This document shows positions 59,734-64,000 of a stretch of 64,000 nucleotides of DNA, one piece after another; positions within the stretch are counted from its first letter, which is position 1, and each line of letters begins with the position of its first letter. Position numbers and translations under genes: made by a program. The notes beneath the pieces were generated by a model that was given only the letters and a program-made list of their open reading frames with translations, was not told where the DNA came from and did not search any database. The DNA lies in contig OX381708.1 of assembly GCA_947462335.1 (NCBI GenBank), forward strand, positions 40,055,377 through 40,119,376. The letters run 5' to 3'. The DNA is from Harmothoe impar. Lineage: Eukaryota; Annelida; Polychaeta; Phyllodocida; Polynoidae.

Positions 59734-59751
59734 TTGCCCGGTTCTCTACCA
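59734..59751 (-). other. Candidate primer-binding site
   Basis: Three bases inside the 5' LTR, the element reads TGGTAGAGAACCGGGCAA. TGG is expected opposite the tRNA CCA end. The first six bases agree with the initiator-methionine tRNA type (as used by some retroelements) but the rest does not, so I do not assign the tRNA. Confidence 0.5.
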
Positions 59752-59754
59752 CTC

Positions 59755-60609
59755 TGTGGCTAGGGAAAACCCCTTCCACATCAATGAGGGCGTAAAGATG
59801 AGGTGAGACGTCAGTTTGAGTACTTGGTATCTTTTATTAATAATAATATTAATATCAGAGTACCAGTCACTAGGGCTCAGTATATAAGTTACTGATGGTT
59901 GCAAGATGATAATTGATTTCCTCCTCCATCTGACCGGGGTATAAGTACAGGTGCCCGGCAGGTGGAGGGGGTGCCCATGTGACCGGAAGTAGATGTAACA
60001 GTGGTTTTCATTGGATAATATACATTTGACATTTGATTGGATAATTATATATTCATGGCTTTAACATGTGGTGTGCGCTGGACCGCGGGTGGGGAGCCTG
60101 GGTCCAGTGCATTATGGGTAATGGATTACATAATAAGTAGCATGCACACATGGGGGCTTTGTCGCCCACCTTCCAGGTGGCCTCCAGCCGGCTCAAGTGG
60201 CTTTGGCGGTGCCACACTGATTAAGGGTGCCCAGCTTTATAGCATTGTTTATGTGTAGACAGTTAATCCTTGGGGTCAACATATTGTGTATAGGTGACCG
60301 GTCAGTGCCTTGTCGTCTGGAGGGGCTGACCGTTACCTATTGTCCCTGGGATAAGGGTCTGCTTGTGATCTATGGATTAGTTATGCATGGGGGTTAGTTT
60401 GGCTTGGCTTAGTGAGAAATAGGTATGTCTGACGTCTAGGTGTACTTTGATGGACATGTGGATTGAAAATATGTATAAAGTATTGTGCGTATTACTAATA
60501 ATAATAAATATGAATATTAATAATCATAAATCATAATTATGACGTAATATGACGTAATATGACGTAATACAATTGATGAAGGTGTAATAAGGGGTTTTGT
60601 GGCGTGACA
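59755..60609 (-). repeat. 5' LTR (element orientation), 855 bp
   Basis: Matches 48458-49312. It drives transcription toward lower coordinates. TATA-like CTATAAAG at 60235-60242 and AATAAAA at 59832-59838 on the minus strand. The gag frame begins 57 bases after its inner end, a very short leader. Confidence 0.97.
60538..60567. promoter_or_regulatory. Three tandem TATGACGTAA units in U3 of the 5' LTR
   Basis: Same array as in the other LTR. Located about 45-70 bases inside the U3 start, upstream of the TATA-like box, as an enhancer would be. Confidence 0.6.
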
Positions 60610-60613
60610 TGTG
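60610..60613. repeat. Target-site duplication TGTG, right
   Basis: Matches TGTG at 48454-48457 on the other side of the element. Confidence 0.7.
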
Positions 60614-63520
60614 GACACAAACAACCACCTCACCCGACTATGGGGTGGGGAGGTGGGCTGTGGATGGCTGGGTGAAAGGTAAGGGGAGGGGCAGGATCCA
60701 AACAGAATATGAATGCATTAATGCTGTAACATAATAAACTCCAAAAGTTTTTCCGAGAGGAATGAAACCACCAGGGCAAGATTGATTTTTCTCTTTGTAT
60801 TTCAAGTGTGTTTCGTATGTATTCCTATTGATAAGACAAGTGACCCAGATGGAGGTAGCGAGCTCTAATTATTACGCAGGGTATTATATATGAGACGTGG
60901 CGTAGCCTATACTTACTTTCTCTCGCTATTATGTAAGGTACAATCATCATAGCAATTGATTTGATAGACAAGATAGAATACTACATTTCATTCCTAAATA
61001 TGATAAATGCGATACATGTAATGTACCAATAAATTGTGTCAATTTATACCGATTTCTTGGCAGGCGCAGGACAGAAAGTAATAGTAAATATGAATAAAAA
61101 AACCATATCGCTCTATATATACACACACATGAGGGTGTATACTGTCACTGTGTGGCATGGGGTGTAAGCAGCTTAAAATCATGTGGGCATGAACTGCAAT
61201 ATTCCCCTGAAGAGTAACAATACTCACTACGGTAGTTTCTATGTATCTATGTGATGGTCTCTATTGAAGTGAAGAAGGGTATACTTTGACAATAAGTACA
61301 TAACACATACCAGAAGCCCTGTAGTAAAGACAACACCCTTTTGCCGAAGGCGACGGAATGATGGACTCATTGGTACTTTATCTTTATATTTCATGACCAA
61401 AATCACAGTCATAATGTAGGGGCATGTAAATCATGTGCACCTAAAAGAGAATAAAACGTGGCAGATTTACAGGTTTGTCTTGCAGAGGAACCCAACCCCA
61501 CCCATACTTAATGACATCGGGCTGACAGGCGTTAAGAGATGAAAGAAATGGTATATGTAAGTTGTGAAAGGCTTATATCATCCCTCAATGTACCACTAAT
61601 AACAGGGTACATGTCCTGAGCAGTGTCTTTCAGACTGCATAACAAGAAGTCAGCCTCACAGGCGTGTCAAACCAGGGACTCAAGATACATCTTGATGCAT
61701 AATTAGCCAATAATAACATCAAATTATGGTCTCCAAATGTCTCTTTTTTTAAATATAGGGCCATGGCTAGTGGCTAGGGTGGTTAATTACTGCATGGGTA
61801 TCTAATGCCATATAGCAGGGGTATATAATTAGTGTAGGAGGCAATTTACCTGAAGTTGTTCATACCTGAGGAATCAGACAGTGGTGGGAGGGAGGTTTGG
61901 GAACAGGGCAGGGCAAGACTTAATTCCCAGGTGTGCAGATTATGCTGCCTGCATACTCCCTAAATACCCATGCTGAGAAGTATAACAAATGAAGAGGGAG
62001 AATATTCCTTTTCAATGCACCTGCAAGAAGGCCCCATACATGTGATACTGTTTCTAATTTAAATATATAATGGGGAGGTACTGCTATACGAGTTACTGAA
62101 ATTACCTGAAATACCTGAGGACGAAATGTGGCTGCCGATGCCCGCCACCCACTACGCCCTAATCAATTATCCTCACCTTGACAGGTGGACATGATGGTTT
62201 GTCTTTGATAACATTCATTACCTTATCGCCTCAGGGGAAATCCTCAGGACTGTTTGTCTTACGTAATTATCATCATCTAATTTGTCAGAGCTTGGAGACT
62301 GTATGATCACCACTAACTACTAACCACTTTCCCTCCTATACGTTCCCGCTCCTCTCATTTGCCTTAAACTGGTTGTCATATTGATTAATAAATTTAATTA
62401 ACAAGTGTGAATAATGGTCATAGTAGGTTGTACCGTTGTGAAATACAGGTTTCAACATCAATTAGCTACAGAGATCCAGAACTTTAATTAGTAACCAGAT
62501 CAAAAGCAAGACAGGAAAATACATGAGAAGCATACTTTTGAATATAAATATGAAATTAATCTGTTCATGCGCTGTCTCGCAAAACATATACCAGTAATTT
62601 ATATGTTGCATCATATGATAATTTGTTCCCAATTATGAATACCCAGATAGGTCTTACATTTAGGAATGTAAATATACTTTAACTATGACCTATTTAAGGT
62701 CAAAATAAGAATTGATTACGGGAATCCTAAAGTAGAGCAACATTAAGACTTTGAACCCTTGTACACCCTTCCAATGGGATCATTCCTGATTTCCTGTTTA
62801 GTTTGAAGCTAGAATTTTTTTTCTAAGCGTTATCTCAATGTTGCCCATCTCTACATAAATATACAAAAGATGCACATGGTGGTTTTACCTACTAGAGATT
62901 CCAAAGAGAATAATCATATTTCGTACACTTAGAGTACCTGATACATGGGGAGAGGGGGTTGTCAGGTGTGTGTGATGAGGTCAGGGGCCACCTCCTTCAT
63001 CCTGGGAGGATCAAGGATCTAAGTGGTTTCTCTCTGGGAACTCTGTTAGTACTTATCTTGACACCACACAACCCTCATGGACTGACCACTACATTGACCA
63101 TATCCCTAAATGAGTTTTCTGTGTGCCAAGGCCATTGTGAACAGCCATTTAGGTAAGCATGGATTCTCTTATTGTCTATCCAGCAGCTTCTAGCTCTATC
63201 GGTGACTTTTTCTTCTGATCATCTCAAATAACTTGTATTATTCTTTTTGTATTTTTACTTTTACAGTTTTATAATAATATAAGTATATTGAAATTGGGTT
63301 TCTTACATTTAGTTCATGGTCCCTTAATAGAAGCCTGTCACGACTCACTGGTGAGTAAGGCATTTGACATTTGTGTAAAGTCACCGGTAGTTGATTTTCT
63401 CTATTTCACTACATGTAACAAATACAATGGCCAACTCGGCAGAACCAAATTGCACCTTTCCTCATTTGCAGCTCAAGAAGAATGGTGCAAATTGTTGCTA
63501 CTGTCTTCAACCGTTGTCTA
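60614..63520. other. Noncoding DNA, nothing recognised
   Basis: AT-rich sequence with only short ORFs lacking domains. No repeat or RNA gene recognised. Confidence 0.4.
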
Positions 63521-63594
63521 CACCCTCAGAAAAACTGCCTGACCCTCAGGTGAGGGTAGTTTTAGCGACAATGACTCTCACTTTTCTCTGTGTG
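63521..63594. mobile_element. Palindromic MITE, copy 3 (74 bp, internally deleted)
   Basis: Left end CACCCTCAGAAAA joins directly to the loop sequence ACTGCCTGACC, so about 45 bases of the left arm are missing. The right arm is intact and matches copies 1 and 2. TA flanks both ends (63519-63520 and 63595-63596). Orientation is as in copy 1. Confidence 0.85.
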
Positions 63595-63596
63595 TA

Positions 63597-64000
63597 CACA
63601 TCAGCACTCTGCATAAAGGGGTATCCAATATTGACACCCAGAGCTATAACAAACTAAGGGCATAATCAGAGAGTCCCTCACAGACTATAGACAGCCATGA
63701 GGAGCAGGTGGGGTATTCTCCAAACCCTCTATGTACTAGAACAATAGTAATAGGATCTCATGGTAGACTGACCACACACCTTAAGGCGACTGGTCACTCA
63801 CTGACCACCAGCTTTATACCTGCTGACCTAGTGCTTAGAGACCAAGTACTTCACCACTGACCTTGAAGGGTTCCCACGAGCGGCTTTAGTGGTCAGTCTA
63901 TAGTATGTCTCTTATAATTCTGAAATCCTATATGTTTAGGAACACCTAAGATACCTTGTATACCAATTCCCACATACCTTGTATACCAAATCCCACCCTC
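63597..64000. other. Noncoding DNA, nothing recognised
   Basis: Contains a short direct repetition near the end (CCACATACCTTGTATACCA-like words) but no gene. Confidence 0.4.

Larger units (their letters stand above)
48458..60609 (-). mobile_element. Complete Ty3/gypsy LTR retroelement with env-like third ORF (12,152 bp)
   Basis: Two 855-base LTRs at an exact offset of 11,297 enclose three long minus-strand ORFs in the order gag, pol, env-like. Pol order (protease, RT, RNase H, integrase with a GPY/F motif) places it in Ty3/gypsy (Metaviridae). The third ORF has a signal peptide, furin site, fusion-peptide-like segment and two hydrophobic segments, as in errantivirus-type elements. Ends are TGTCAC...GCCACA in element orientation, with a TGTG target duplication. 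I saw no substitution or gap between the LTRs and no stop in any ORF, so insertion is recent and the element may be active. Gag-Pol is probably made by -1 frameshifting and Env from a spliced RNA. Confidence 0.97.

Overview
The window is animal nuclear DNA: AT-rich, gene-poor and intron-dominated, with microsatellites, small transposons and very long C/G homopolymers. The one recognisable host gene is a NR2E1/tailless-type orphan nuclear receptor on the + strand. Its P-box reads DGCAG, as I recall from arthropod tailless (vertebrate TLX has DGCSG), so I infer a protostome, probably a marine spiralian. That is inference; nothing here fixes the species.

0-9.2 kb: upstream DNA with no secure gene. 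It holds two GC-rich patches with ETS, CCAAT, CRE and E-box motifs, a C-run and a perfect-palindrome MITE. The first coding exon of the receptor must lie here or further upstream and was not identified with confidence.

9.2-23.5 kb: seven coding exons of the receptor (9229-9310, 10180-10198, 12059-12191, 21732-21985, 22174-22405, 22766-22921, 23197-23465). All junctions are phase-compatible and the chain ends at a stop. They encode a complete DNA-binding domain, hinge and ligand-binding domain of about 380 residues. Exon 10180-10198 is a 19-nt microexon carrying most of the DNA-recognition helix start. The 9.5-kb intron contains a piggyBac-like MITE-bearing neighbour intron upstream, a promoter-like block (E2F, three CCAAT boxes, TATA-like), a GC-rich patch and a possible 66-nt in-frame cassette exon.

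23.5-48.4 kb: noncoding as far as I can see. Notable are a roughly 1-kb degenerate minisatellite of about 19-20 bp units (28.14-29.11 kb), a cluster of AGGTCG half-site-like repeats (32.84 kb), a compound microsatellite (34.8 kb), a near-identical 679-bp tandem duplication (36.3-37.7 kb), a second piggyBac-like MITE (41.5 kb), a second palindromic MITE (42.2 kb) and several CpG/CRE/YY1-type patches.

48.5-60.6 kb: a complete minus-strand Ty3/gypsy LTR retroelement of 12,152 bp, with LTRs that look identical and a 4-bp target duplication. It encodes Gag (no zinc knuckle, Q-rich tail), Pol (protease, RT, RNase H, integrase with GPY/F) and a 869-residue Env-like protein with a furin site and fusion-peptide-like segment. 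Gag and Pol overlap in the -1 frame, and the junction carries a textbook frameshift signal: GGGAAAC directly before the gag stop, a 6-nt spacer and a perfect 8-bp stem. All three frames are open, so this looks like a young, possibly active, retrovirus-like element.

60.6-64 kb: noncoding, with a third, internally deleted copy of the palindromic MITE.
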